A DNA stretch of 64,000 nucleotides. It comes from Psychroflexus longus. GTDB taxonomy: Bacteria > Bacteroidota > Bacteroidia > Flavobacteriales > Flavobacteriaceae. Below the pieces are notes generated by a model. It was not told the DNA's origin, made no database searches, and saw only the letters and a program-made list of their open reading frames with translations. Location of the stretch: the NCBI RefSeq assembly GCF_020164595.1, contig NZ_JAIQZE010000004.1, positions 62,001 to 126,000 on the forward strand. The letters run 5' to 3'. Position numbers and translations under genes: made by a program. Below, one piece after another: positions 16,413-25,974 of this stretch. The first letter of the stretch is position 1, and every line of letters begins with the position of its first letter.

Positions 16413-17702
16413 TTGCTAAAACGACTAAAAACGCTCTTACAACATTCCACTTTTTTGAAAGTAAGTTCTTTCAACAGTTTTTCAGTGGTGGTAAAGATGA
16501 TTACTGGCTTAGGAGTTTCCAAATTGACAGCACTTTATCTTGGTCCACAAGGCATCGCTGTTCTTGGCAATTTGAGAAACGCTTTGGACATCTTCCATAA
16601 ATTCTCTAGCGGGGGTTTAACGAATGCAGTAGTAAAATATTCGGCAGAAAATAAAACAAAACCACAGGCTTTTTCACAATTTTTATCCACTTTGTTATAT
16701 TTTGGATTGGTGACTTGTGTCATCAGTATTAGTGCTATTTTCTTCTTTTCAGACTGGATCAGCACATTGATTTTCGGAAACAGAAACTTTGTAAATGTCA
16801 TCCAAATCTCAGCCTTTGTTTTACCGCTGCATGTGATGAATATCTACTTGATGTCAGTACTCAAAGGGTTTAGCGAATTTGGTAACGTTATTAAAATTAA
16901 TATTTCTGCCCATATTTTAAATCTTTCAGTATTTGCTATTTTGCTTTCCATCATGGATCTTGAAGGTGCCTTATTGGCTGTAGTCTTGGTCCCCTCAATG
17001 ATGCTTTTTTTTACTTTATATTATGTGCGAAACCACTTTGGAATATTAAAGTCTTTTTCGCTGAGTGAGTTTTCATCTCCAATGCTGAAGAATTTAGGAC
17101 AATTTGCTTTTATGACTTTGATTTCCAGTGTGAGTTTCCCTCTGGTTTTTTTAGGAATTCGAAGTTTTTTGATAAATACTATCGGTGAAGTTGGTGCAGG
17201 CTACTGGGAATCTACTTTAAGGATATCCAATTATTATTTGATGTTTGTTCTGTCATTATTGAATCTTTATGTTTTACCGAAATTGGCCAGTGCAACGACT
17301 CAATCAGAATTCAGAAGCATTGTATTTACATTTTACAAGCAAGTATTACCGTTTTTTATATTAGGATTAGTTATAGTTTATTTGTTAAGAGAATGGATTG
17401 TTAGATTGGTGTTTTCTGAAGAATTCCTACCTGCAGTAGATTTATTTTTGTGGCAAATTGTTGGTGACTTTTTTAGAGTTTTAGCTTTGGTGATGGTATA
17501 TCAGTTTCATGCCAAGAAAATGATGTGGCATTATATAATCACAGATTTGTTTTTAGCTTTAGGACTGTATTTGTCAGCTTTATATTTTATACCTATTGTT
17601 GGACTTGAAGGTGTTGTTTTAGGACATGCCCTTACTTATTTTTTATACTTTATTTTAATTTTAACCGTTTTCAGAAAGGCTTTGATATTGGAAAAGCAAT
17701 GA
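16413..17702 (+). CDS. O-antigen / lipid-linked oligosaccharide flippase (Wzx-type)
   Basis: A 429-residue polytopic membrane protein of the polysaccharide flippase (MATE/MVF) superfamily with about 12 helices. It should move lipid-linked sugar units across the inner membrane. The start is the TTG at 16413; the next in-frame Met (residue 29) falls inside the first helix. Its stop overlaps the next gene's ATG as ATGA, so the following glycosyltransferase is likely translationally coupled. It opens a surface-glycan gene group. Confidence 0.82.
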   Translation: MLKRLKTLLQHSTFLKVSSFNSFSVVVKMITGLGVSKLTALYLGPQGIAVLGNLRNALDIFHKFSSGGLTNAVVKYSAENKTKPQAFSQFLSTLLYFGLVTCVISISAIFFFSDWISTLIFGNRNFVNVIQISAFVLPLHVMNIYLMSVLKGFSEFGNVIKINISAHILNLSVFAILLSIMDLEGALLAVVLVPSMMLFFTLYYVRNHFGILKSFSLSEFSSPMLKNLGQFAFMTLISSVSFPLVFLGIRSFLINTIGEVGAGYWESTLRISNYYLMFVLSLLNLYVLPKLASATTQSEFRSIVFTFYKQVLPFFILGLVIVYLLREWIVRLVFSEEFLPAVDLFLWQIVGDFFRVLALVMVYQFHAKKMMWHYIITDLFLALGLYLSALYFIPIVGLEGVVLGHALTYFLYFILILTVFRKALILEKQ

Positions 17703-18508
17703 ACTCAGAACCAACTTTAGAAATACTTATCTCTACGATGAACAGGAAAGATATTTCATTCCTGAAAGCCATGTTCCCACATCATGAACTGGTAGATCTT
17801 CAAATTTTGATAGTGAATCAAACTCAATTGAATGAAGACTTAGTTTCTGACGTTGAAAGTATTCGTGTTATCAATTCCAGAGAGTCTGGTCTGAGTAAAA
17901 GTCGAAATTTGGCTATTGAAAACGCAATCGGAGATATTTTGGTTATCGCTGATGATGATATTCAATATTTACCAAATTTTGAAAAGACCATTCTGGAAGC
18001 CTATGAAAAGTATGATCAAGCGAGCTTGATTTCTTTTCAGTATTTGGATGAAAATCATAAATTGAGCAAAATATACCCTAGAAAAGAAGGATATATCAAA
18101 CGTACTAAGCAATATTTGTCATCTGTAGAAATGACCTTTAAAGCCAGCCACATTCAACACCATAAGCTGAGATTTAATGTTGATTTTGGACTTGGTGCTA
18201 AATTTGTTTGTGCAGAAGAACAGGTTTTAAGGCATGTGTTTATTTCCCGAGGTCTAAAAGTGGTTTTTGTAAGAACACCGATATTGATTCACAAGGGAAA
18301 AACCTCTACTTCAGATATGGGGAGGCCAGATTTAGTAAGAGCTATCACAGCCTATAAGTACTTAGTGTATAAAAAATGGGCCTATCTTTGGCTGCTTAAG
18401 TACATTTTTTTTCTTTACAGGTACGATTATATACCTTTTGTAGATATGCTAAAGACTTATCGATACGGTTATGAAGGAATTTTAGAGATCATAAAAACCA
18501 ATAGATGA
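17699..18508 (+). CDS. Glycosyltransferase, GT2-like (GT-A fold)
   Basis: A 269-residue glycosyltransferase with a GT-A nucleotide-sugar domain: EILISTMNRKD at the N-terminus, SGLSKSRNLAIENA, and the acidic metal-binding stretch IADDDIQ near residue 85. It probably adds a sugar to a surface polysaccharide or lipopolysaccharide at the cytoplasmic face. A C-terminal hydrophobic/aromatic region may contact the membrane. It overlaps both neighbours by ATGA and is part of a three-gene coupled unit. Donor and acceptor sugars are unknown. Confidence 0.8.
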   Translation: MNSEPTLEILISTMNRKDISFLKAMFPHHELVDLQILIVNQTQLNEDLVSDVESIRVINSRESGLSKSRNLAIENAIGDILVIADDDIQYLPNFEKTILEAYEKYDQASLISFQYLDENHKLSKIYPRKEGYIKRTKQYLSSVEMTFKASHIQHHKLRFNVDFGLGAKFVCAEEQVLRHVFISRGLKVVFVRTPILIHKGKTSTSDMGRPDLVRAITAYKYLVYKKWAYLWLLKYIFFLYRYDYIPFVDMLKTYRYGYEGILEIIKTNR

Positions 18509-20103
18509 ATCAAAAGTATAAATTTATAATCTTATGGATGTTTCCACTATTTACCTCGCTAGTCCTTCAAGGATTAAGTTTTGGTTGGAATAGAGTAGTT
18601 TTAGGTAATGCGCTTGAAAACTTTTTCACGCTTCTTATTCTACTATCTATACTACTACTTTTAACTGCTAAAATCAGGAGGATTATTCAATACCTTTTCT
18701 ATGTGTTATGGACTCTCAGCTGTCTCATAGAGACTATTTATTACTACATTTTCAAAGCTAACCTAAGTGCTTCATCCATATATATATTGCTAGAAACTAA
18801 TCTTGCAGAGTCCAAAGAATTTTTTGAATTCTATTTTAATCCTTCCATACTGATTATGGTAATTGGATATCTAATATTTATCATCTTATTCTTTGCTAAT
18901 GGTATTGCCTTAAATATTGATGTATCGAATTTCAAAAGAAAGTTATTGCCATTTTTCACTCTTATTTTATCTGTAGTTTTTCTTTTAAAAACCGGATACA
19001 TTCAGTACAACTTTGCATTCTTGACTTTGAGATCTATCAAAGAATATATAATTGAATACAAAGAAATTGACTCATTCAATATTGATAAATCTATAGTAGA
19101 TATAAAAGGTTTCTCTTTCAACGATAACTTAGAAAAAGCAACTTTTGTACTTATACTCGGAGAATCTACTACAAGAAGCCGGTTGAGTCTCTATGGATAC
19201 TCTAGAAATACAACGCCTTATCTTAAGAGCATTCAGAGTAATTTGAAGGTTTACGATGACGTTATTAGCCCAAATGCATTTACAATTGGTTCTCTCAGAA
19301 AAGTATTGACTTTGAACGGATTAAGTGATATGAATGATTTTTCAATTATTCAGCTAATGAACCAAGCAGGTTTTAAAACCTTTTGGATTTCCAATCAAAG
19401 ACCAATTGGAGAGTACGAAAGTTTGGTTACAAAAATTGCATCTGCAAGCGATGTATACCAAATTAAAAATACGGCTCTTGATGGAAGTATTACACCACAT
19501 GATGAGGTGTTAATTCCTTTATTTGAAAAGGCGCTTGATGATGATGCTCCTCTGAAATTTGTTGTTTTACATCCCCTCGGAACACATATGAAGTACTCGG
19601 ATAGGTATCCGGAGTCTTTTCAAAAATTTAAAGGTGAGAGTCCGTCAAATTTTAAAAATGTTCGAGCTCAACAATTGTCAAATGATTACGATAATGCAAT
19701 ACTGTATTATGATCACTTTATAGAACAGATTCATAAAAAACTACAAGTCTTAGAAGAACCCTCTTACATGATTTATTTTTCAGATCATGGCGAAGAGGTT
19801 TTTACTGATATAGATTTTGCAGGGCACATGGATGACAATCCGACAAAATCCATGTATGAAATTCCTTTCTTTCTTTGGACAAATTCTAAATTTAAAAATA
19901 GTAAGCCTTTGACTAGCAACCTTAAATCACCATATTCAGTTCAATATTTTATGCATAGTTTCTCAGATCTAAATAAAATCAAATTTGAGGGATTTGATTC
20001 TACCAAAAGCATTTTTTCTGAAGATTTTAGGCCTCATAAACGAATCATAGCCAACGATATCGACTACGACTTATATTTTGAAAATACATCACAAAATAAT
20101 TGA
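18505..20103 (+). CDS. Phosphoethanolamine transferase-like protein (EptA/CptA family)
   Basis: A 532-residue inner-membrane enzyme: about five N-terminal helices (to about residue 170) and a periplasmic alkaline-phosphatase/sulfatase domain. Metal-site residues are recognisable: Glu220 in GESTTRSRLSLYGY (closest to CptA), probable nucleophile Thr260 in NAFTIGSL, and Asp427-His428 in YFSDHGEE, with His441 nearby. Members transfer phosphoethanolamine to lipopolysaccharide core or lipid A. Its coupling by ATGA to a glycosyltransferase suggests it decorates the glycan made here. Substrate is inferred. Confidence 0.82.
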   Translation: MNQKYKFIILWMFPLFTSLVLQGLSFGWNRVVLGNALENFFTLLILLSILLLLTAKIRRIIQYLFYVLWTLSCLIETIYYYIFKANLSASSIYILLETNLAESKEFFEFYFNPSILIMVIGYLIFIILFFANGIALNIDVSNFKRKLLPFFTLILSVVFLLKTGYIQYNFAFLTLRSIKEYIIEYKEIDSFNIDKSIVDIKGFSFNDNLEKATFVLILGESTTRSRLSLYGYSRNTTPYLKSIQSNLKVYDDVISPNAFTIGSLRKVLTLNGLSDMNDFSIIQLMNQAGFKTFWISNQRPIGEYESLVTKIASASDVYQIKNTALDGSITPHDEVLIPLFEKALDDDAPLKFVVLHPLGTHMKYSDRYPESFQKFKGESPSNFKNVRAQQLSNDYDNAILYYDHFIEQIHKKLQVLEEPSYMIYFSDHGEEVFTDIDFAGHMDDNPTKSMYEIPFFLWTNSKFKNSKPLTSNLKSPYSVQYFMHSFSDLNKIKFEGFDSTKSIFSEDFRPHKRIIANDIDYDLYFENTSQNN

Positions 20104-20109
20104 ACAGAT

Positions 20110-21045
20110 TTATCTAAAAGCTGTTAGATACGTACCTCTTCTCATTAATAAAATTTGAATGGTTTTTAAGAATCTCAACAATAAGGGAGGTAACTTCAAC
20201 AGAAATTTTTGTTTATTATTGAGATTTTGAGGGTCTATTTCTGAAATCACTTTTTTCCATAATATATCACCCTCTAGTTTGCATCGAATCACCAAAGCAT
20301 ATCTATTGACGTCAAGGTAATTTTTTAAAGACGGATGTTGCCTTTCTTCTAGTTTATATTTAGAAACAAAATAAAACCGATCTGAATTGAATTTTGATTT
20401 TGCTAAATTGTTTTCACTGTCTTTTATGTATTTTAAACCTACTTTTGGATGAAAAGCAACAGGAAACTTTAAAGCTCCTCGTACGAAGAAATCTAAATCT
20501 TGAGCGGTTCTTAGCTTAGGATCGAATTTACCAATCTCAAAAAACACATCTTTTCTAAAGGCACATGTACATGAACATAGTATGGGATCGGCTAAACTTT
20601 CTTTAAAATAATCTCTAATAATCACAGGTTTGTTTTCAATGTAGTTAGGCAAAACAGCCAGACGAGTAGCGTTATCTTTGCTATTTATTTCATACCTATC
20701 TCCATAAAAGCCAGCATTTGGGAATAACTTTATGAGCTGCTTAAGAGAATTGAGGTGATGGGGATACCAATAGTCATCAGCATCTAGCAAGGCGATGTAT
20801 TGACCTTTCGCCTCAAAGATGCCTTTGTTTCTGGCTACCGAAACACCTTGGTTTTTTTGAGAGATTACTTTTAATCTTGAATCTTTTACAGACTTTACTT
20901 TTTCTAGGCTACTGTCCGAGGAACCATCATTTATTACTATGATTTCAAAATCATTATACTCTTGTTTTAATACACTATCTAAAGTTTTTAGTATATAATT
21001 TTCTTTATTAAAAAGAGGGATAACAACAGAGAAGAAGTGACTCAT
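20110..21045 (-). CDS. Glycosyltransferase family 2
   Basis: A 311-residue GT2 enzyme. The N-terminal GT-A domain shows FFSVVIPLFNKENYI, VINDGSSDSS and the DxD region LLDADDYW (about residues 92-99). The C-terminal 100 residues are basic and helical. It is coupled by a four-base overlap to the upstream glycosyltransferase gene on the same strand, and ends 6 bases from the opposing phosphoethanolamine-transferase-like gene. The sugar substrate is unknown. Confidence 0.88.
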   Translation of the reverse strand: MSHFFSVVIPLFNKENYILKTLDSVLKQEYNDFEIIVINDGSSDSSLEKVKSVKDSRLKVISQKNQGVSVARNKGIFEAKGQYIALLDADDYWYPHHLNSLKQLIKLFPNAGFYGDRYEINSKDNATRLAVLPNYIENKPVIIRDYFKESLADPILCSCTCAFRKDVFFEIGKFDPKLRTAQDLDFFVRGALKFPVAFHPKVGLKYIKDSENNLAKSKFNSDRFYFVSKYKLEERQHPSLKNYLDVNRYALVIRCKLEGDILWKKVISEIDPQNLNNKQKFLLKLPPLLLRFLKTIQILLMRRGTYLTAFR

Positions 21046-21926
21046 TGCCTGTTGATTTTACAGAAATAGCCTAATTTATAGATATTGAATAAGGTCACAG
21101 TGTTTCTATCTGATGTCAATCTATTTCTGATATGATTTTCAAAACAAATGAATGTACGAGCGAAAATTCCTTCAAGTTTAAGAGATTTTATTTTTTCAAA
21201 AACATTCAAAATTTGAATTTCATCAGAGGGAATCAATTTTGAATCGTAGATAGTTTTCAAATTTCTTAAAGAAAATTCATTTTTATCAATAAACACAGAA
21301 TCCTCATCTATGTCTTTGTGAATAACCGGATTGTTTATATGTTCTATATGACTTCGCTTTTTTTTCAATTCATATGCAAATAAAGTGTCTTCATGTCCGT
21401 ATTTGGTGAGAATTTCATTAAATTTTATTTGCTCAAATAGCTCTTTCTTAATAAGTAGATTGTTTGTTAATGTTGATAAATAAGGCTTTTTTAAGCGTTC
21501 TACTACCGTTTTGTCTTCTTTGTAGTAGCCATATTTCCACCTCAATTTATTCTTATGTTCTATAGAATACTCATGCTTTCTTCCGCCATAAATGGCCTCA
21601 GTTTTTTTAGTGATTTTTGATAAATAGTTGGTCAAAAACGAATTGGAATTTGGCATTACATCGCAATCTAAAATAAGTAAATATTCAAAATTAGCATGTT
21701 CTGCTAATAAATTAATAATTCTGCCTCGACCTAAATTTTGGTCTAAATACCTATAATTTAGATTAAATTCTTGAGCTACTTTTCTATTTTCTTCAACAAA
21801 GAAACTTGAATGGTCATCAAAAACTATGATTTCTATAGTTTCATTCAAGACCAAAGATTGATGATATAATTCTTTTATCAGTGGAGAAATATCAAAATTG
21901 TATGCAGGAATTAATATAGAAAGCAT
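21042..21926 (-). CDS. Glycosyltransferase family 2
   Basis: A 294-residue GT2-type enzyme: MLSILIPAYNFD, VFDDHSS, LGRGRIINLLAEHA and the acidic metal-binding site LILDCDVMP (about residues 89-97). A Tyr/Gly segment IYGGRKHEYS follows in the acceptor region. It is the promoter-proximal gene of a two-gene minus-strand unit and overlaps the next gene by four bases. Like its neighbour it probably builds a surface polysaccharide; donor and acceptor are unknown. Confidence 0.85.
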   Translation of the reverse strand: MLSILIPAYNFDISPLIKELYHQSLVLNETIEIIVFDDHSSFFVEENRKVAQEFNLNYRYLDQNLGRGRIINLLAEHANFEYLLILDCDVMPNSNSFLTNYLSKITKKTEAIYGGRKHEYSIEHKNKLRWKYGYYKEDKTVVERLKKPYLSTLTNNLLIKKELFEQIKFNEILTKYGHEDTLFAYELKKKRSHIEHINNPVIHKDIDEDSVFIDKNEFSLRNLKTIYDSKLIPSDEIQILNVFEKIKSLKLEGIFARTFICFENHIRNRLTSDRNTVTLFNIYKLGYFCKINRQ

Positions 21927-22082
21927 ATCAAATTAGGTGTTTTTTTGGAGTACATGAGTGGTTGCATATTTCAGCCAGGTATTTAAAGGAGTATCTATGC
22001 AACATTTGAATTCATATTTGGTATATCTGTACAATTTTAGATTTTAACTAACTTTACAAAGTTAACCAAATTCATATGTGTT

Positions 22083-22907
22083 ATTAAAAATCGACAACAA
22101 ATAGCAAAGCATATTTACAATCATCTTGATAGCAATCGAGAAGAGATTGTACGTCAATTCCAAAATAATACAAATACGATCCCTTATTTCTATTTGGACG
22201 AGTTACTTCCTGTTGAATTTGCCAAACAACTTTTTGATGTGTTTCCAAAGAGTTCTGAGATGATGCATAAAAAAAGCATTAGAGAAGATAAGTATGTAGG
22301 TTTTAAAATGGATAAGTACAATGCAATGCTCGAGGAGTGCATCTATGCCTTTCAGGATTTAAGAGTTGTAGAATTGATTTCTGAAATATGCGGAATTGAA
22401 TCAGCACTTCCAGATGAACATCTCTATGCAGGAGGACTCTCTAGCATGGGCAAAAATCAATTTTTGAATCCTCATTTAGACAATTCACATGATAAAGATA
22501 GAAAGCTTTGGCGAGTTTTAAATCTCTTATATTACATCACACCATCTTGGGAAAAAGCTTATGGTGGAAACTTAGAGTTATGGCCAAATGGATTAAACAA
22601 GGAAGCCATTACTATACATTCTAAATTTAATCGATTGGTAGTCATGGCAACACATCAAGAATCTCTTCATTCGGTTTCACCTGTTACACACGAAGGTTTT
22701 CGATGTTGCATATCCAACTATTACTTTTCAGAAAAACCATTTCGCGAGGACGATGAATTTCACGTCACATCATTTCGAGGGCGACCAGAAGAAGCTTTAA
22801 AAGATAAAATCTTGAAGCTAGATAGTAGCATTCGAATGGGAATTCGAAAAGTGTTCAAAAAAGGGATCATCAAGAATCCTCATGTTTACAAAAAAGATGA
22901 AGATTAA
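22083..22907 (+). CDS. 2-oxoglutarate/Fe(II) oxygenase, N-terminus uncertain or frameshifted
   Basis: An Fe(II)/2-oxoglutarate dioxygenase of the prolyl-hydroxylase-like group. The metal motif is H-x-D in FLNPHLDNSHD, with the distal His in ESLHSVSPV and the 2-oxoglutarate Arg in EGFRCC. From the TTG at 22194 it is 237 residues, but coding-like sequence continues upstream in the same frame (IAKHIYNHLDSNREEI...) to a TAG at 22038 without an ATG. A second frame starting GTG at 22078 gives VLLKIDNK and meets the main frame near 22101, as if one A had been lost. It lies beside glycan genes; the substrate is unknown. Confidence 0.75.
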   Translation: MKNRQQIAKHIYNHLDSNREEIVRQFQNNTNTIPYFYLDELLPVEFAKQLFDVFPKSSEMMHKKSIREDKYVGFKMDKYNAMLEECIYAFQDLRVVELISEICGIESALPDEHLYAGGLSSMGKNQFLNPHLDNSHDKDRKLWRVLNLLYYITPSWEKAYGGNLELWPNGLNKEAITIHSKFNRLVVMATHQESLHSVSPVTHEGFRCCISNYYFSEKPFREDDEFHVTSFRGRPEEALKDKILKLDSSIRMGIRKVFKKGIIKNPHVYKKDED

Positions 22908-22982
22908 TCTTTTGCTTTGATTTAACTCCCAAGGGCTTACCTCAAAAATTCAAATGAATAGGACTGCATACTTTCAAATGCT

Positions 22983-25121
22983 TTAGTTTTCTTTTGGAAC
23001 AGGAAAACCTCTATCTCTCATCAACGCATCAATTTCTGCATCTTTTCCCCTAAATAATCTGTAAGCCTCAGCAGGATCAATTGCATTTCTTGGAGCAAAA
23101 AGGAATTCAACCAGTTTGTTGGATAAGGTTTCATCATAAAATCCGCCTTCAGCTTCCGCGAAGGCTTCAGCTGCATCAGAAGTTAGTACATCTGCCCATA
23201 GGTAACCATAATAACCTGTGGCATAACCTTCACCTGAAAAAACATGTCCAAAGTGTGGAGAGCGATGACGCATCACCAATTCTTTTGGCATTCCTAAGTC
23301 GTCCAAAGTTTCCTTTTCAAAAGTTTTAGGATCTATTTCACTCGGATCTGTTGTATGATACTTCATGTCCATAATAGCTGAAGCTAAAAACTCAGTAGTG
23401 GCAAACCCCTGATTGAATTTTGAAGCTTTCTTTATTTTTGCTATAAGCTCTTTCGGCATCGGTTCGCCTGTTTCATGATGCTTTAGGTAATTGTTGATCA
23501 CTTCATCTGTATAAATCCATCTTTCTAGCAACTGAGATTGAAATTCAGTATAATCTCTTACACCACCGTTCAATGTTGGATACTTTACATCTGCACTCAA
23601 GAAGTGTAAGGCATGACCGAACTCATGAAAGAAGGTTTCAGCATCATCCCAAGAAACCAATACGGGTTCACCTTCTCCAGCTTTTACAAAATTTGAATTA
23701 TTTGACGCCAGAACATTGGTTTCACCATCGAAACTAGTGTAAGAACGGTAAGTAGTTGCCCAAGCACCGGATCGTTTTCCCTTTCTTGCATATGGATCTA
23801 GATAAAACAAGCCTACGTGACTACCGTCTGTAGATTTGGTAACTTCAAATACTTTCACGTCCTCATGAAATACAGGAACACTTCCATCTGTAATTTCAGA
23901 AAATTCAAAATCAAAAAGTCTTCCGGCCACATAGAAAATGGCATCTGTAAGATTGTCTAAAACCAGGTAATTTTTGACTTCTTCCGAGTCAAGGTCATAT
24001 TTTTCTTGTCTTACTTTTTCTGCGTAATAGCGGTAATCCCAGGCTTCTATTTCAATTTCAGCATTTTCGTCGTTGGCTACTTCTTGCATATCCTCAACTT
24101 CCTCCTTAACTCTTGCTATTGCAGGAGGCCACACAGCCATCAATAAATTCATGGCATTCTCAGGATTTTTTGCCATTCTATCCTGAAGTCTCCATTGTGC
24201 ATAATTATCATATCCTAATAACTCTACGCGCTCATCTCTAAGCTTCAATATTTTCTTTATCAACTCATTATTATCGTACTCATCTTCGTTATCACCTCTG
24301 GAGTAATAGTTTCTCCAAACTTTCTCACGCAACTCTCTTTCATCGGAATAAGTAAGAAAAGGATCCATAGAAGATCTCGTATTTACAATAGCATATTGGC
24401 CTGGTTTTTCTTGCCTTTCGGCTTCTTTTTTTGCAGATTTAATAAAAGAATCAGACAAGCCACTTAGTTGGTCTTCATTTAGAAAAGTGACATAGTTTTC
24501 CTCGTCGTGAAGTATATTGTTTGAGAAATCTGTATAATATTTAGATAATTCTTTATTGATTTCAGCATAACGGGCTTTGTCTTCATCATTTAAATTTGCC
24601 CCATTCATTTCAAAAGACTTATAAACTAACTCAACAACCCGTTGCTCTTGAGGTTTTAAGTTTTCTTCTAAACTATTATCGTGAACTGTTTTTATTCTTT
24701 TGAATAACTTCTCGTTTTGGCGAATTTTAGACTGGTAATCTGATAATTTTGGAGATAATTTTTGTTGAATTTCTCTGAATTTATCAGAAGATAAGTTACT
24801 ACTCCAGATTCCATAGTATGTATACACTCTGTCCACTAGTTTTCCAGCTCTTTCCATAGCTTCTATGGTATTTTCAAACGTAGCGGGTTCAGTAGAATTT
24901 GCAATATCCTGGATTTCTGAAAGATGTTTTTCGATAGCATAATCCATCGCTGGCTCCAGATCTTCAAGATTCATGGATTCAAAATTTGGAACTCCTTGAT
25001 AAGGACCATCCCATTCTTTAAGAAGTGAATTTTCTTTCATTGAGTTTTCTTTAGATTTTTGTTTGCATGCTATACTTAATGTAAGCAAGCTCAATACGAT
25101 TAGCTTCGAATAAATTTTCAT
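22983..25121 (-). CDS. M3-family zinc metallopeptidase (peptidyl-dipeptidase Dcp-like) lipoprotein
   Basis: A 712-residue M3 peptidase. The zinc site is His499-Glu500-Phe-Gly-His503 in the family signature FFHEFGHALH, with Glu526 in YTEFQSQ as the third ligand. The N-terminus MKIYSKLIVLSLLTLSIAC is a lipoprotein signal (Cys19), so unlike cytoplasmic E. coli Dcp this form is periplasmic and membrane-anchored. Its length matches Dcp. It should trim oligopeptides, for instance those produced by surface proteases. It ends 75 bases from the opposing oxygenase gene, and its start lies just downstream of ftsE on the same strand order (ftsE first), so the two may be cotranscribed. Confidence 0.93.
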   Translation of the reverse strand: MKIYSKLIVLSLLTLSIACKQKSKENSMKENSLLKEWDGPYQGVPNFESMNLEDLEPAMDYAIEKHLSEIQDIANSTEPATFENTIEAMERAGKLVDRVYTYYGIWSSNLSSDKFREIQQKLSPKLSDYQSKIRQNEKLFKRIKTVHDNSLEENLKPQEQRVVELVYKSFEMNGANLNDEDKARYAEINKELSKYYTDFSNNILHDEENYVTFLNEDQLSGLSDSFIKSAKKEAERQEKPGQYAIVNTRSSMDPFLTYSDERELREKVWRNYYSRGDNEDEYDNNELIKKILKLRDERVELLGYDNYAQWRLQDRMAKNPENAMNLLMAVWPPAIARVKEEVEDMQEVANDENAEIEIEAWDYRYYAEKVRQEKYDLDSEEVKNYLVLDNLTDAIFYVAGRLFDFEFSEITDGSVPVFHEDVKVFEVTKSTDGSHVGLFYLDPYARKGKRSGAWATTYRSYTSFDGETNVLASNNSNFVKAGEGEPVLVSWDDAETFFHEFGHALHFLSADVKYPTLNGGVRDYTEFQSQLLERWIYTDEVINNYLKHHETGEPMPKELIAKIKKASKFNQGFATTEFLASAIMDMKYHTTDPSEIDPKTFEKETLDDLGMPKELVMRHRSPHFGHVFSGEGYATGYYGYLWADVLTSDAAEAFAEAEGGFYDETLSNKLVEFLFAPRNAIDPAEAYRLFRGKDAEIDALMRDRGFPVPKEN

Positions 25122-25131
25122 AAATTATAGT

Positions 25132-25821
25132 TTATTGCTGTTGTTGTTTTTGGACGACTTCAAATAGACGTTGACCATCGCATTTTAAAGTTTTTGATGG
25201 AAATTTTAATAATAAGGCATAATCATGAGTTGCCATTAAAATAGTATTTCCGTTGGCATTAATTTCTTGAAGAACCTGCATGACTTCTACAGAAGTTTGA
25301 GGATCTAGGTTTCCAGTAGGTTCATCTGCAAGAATAAGTTCTGGATCGTTTAGCAAAGCTCTAGCGATAGCTACTCGCTGTTGTTCTCCGCCAGAAAGTT
25401 GATAAGGAAATTTAAAACTTTTAGTTTTCATACCTACTTTATCAAGAACTTCATCAATTTTTTTTTGCATCTTGGATTTGTCTTTCCAGCCAGTTGCTTT
25501 CAGAACAAAAAATAAGTTTTCATTTATATTTCTATCATTTAATAGTTTAAAATCTTGAAATACGACTCCTAGTTTTCGTCTCAGGAATGGGATCTCTTTA
25601 TCCTTAAGATCTTTCAACTCGAATCCAACAATTTGTCCAAATCCACTTTTTAGCGGTAAATCTGCGTAAAGTGTTTTCATGAAACTACTCTTTCCTGTTC
25701 CTGTTTTACCAATAAGGTAAACAAATTCCCCTTTTTTAATTTCGATATTCACATCAGATAAAATTAAAGTTTCTCTCTGGAATATACTGGCGTTGTTAAG
25801 TTCAAGAATGGTTTCGGTCAT
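25132..25821 (-). CDS. ftsE: Cell-division ABC ATPase FtsE
   Basis: A 229-residue ABC ATPase. FtsE pairs with the membrane protein FtsX to control septal peptidoglycan hydrolases. Walker A is GKTGTGKSS, the signature [16 protein letters not shown] and Walker [13 protein letters not shown], followed by the His switch in MATHDYALL. The start at 25821 ([12 protein letters not shown]) matches the typical N-terminus of flavobacterial FtsE; an ATG nine codons upstream (25848) is less likely. No ftsX is adjacent, which is usual in this group. Eleven bases separate its stop from the M3 peptidase start. Confidence 0.88.
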   Translation of the reverse strand: MTETILELNNASIFQRETLILSDVNIEIKKGEFVYLIGKTGTGKSSFMKTLYADLPLKSGFGQIVGFELKDLKDKEIPFLRRKLGVVFQDFKLLNDRNINENLFFVLKATGWKDKSKMQKKIDEVLDKVGMKTKSFKFPYQLSGGEQQRVAIARALLNDPELILADEPTGNLDPQTSVEVMQVLQEINANGNTILMATHDYALLLKFPSKTLKCDGQRLFEVVQKQQQQ

Positions 25822-25940
25822 ATGGATTTCTAGAAATATTGTGAGCATAAATATAGGATTATTTCATTGAGCTGGAAAAAATCAATTTCATAATCATCAT
25901 AATTAAAATTAAGGCTCAGCGTTATATGCATATATAATTT

Positions 25941-25948
25941 TATCTTTG
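25941..25948 (+). promoter_or_regulatory. -7 promoter element TATCTTTG (TPR gene)
   Basis: An exact TAnnTTTG match, 26 bases before the ATG at 25975. Confidence 0.55.
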
Positions 25949-25974
25949 ATTGATACTAAATAAAACGTCTTAAA

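Noticed and set aside
16322-16600. 92-codon plus-strand ORF overlapping the flippase start
   Set aside because: It begins inside a terminator hairpin and overlaps the well-supported flippase in another frame.
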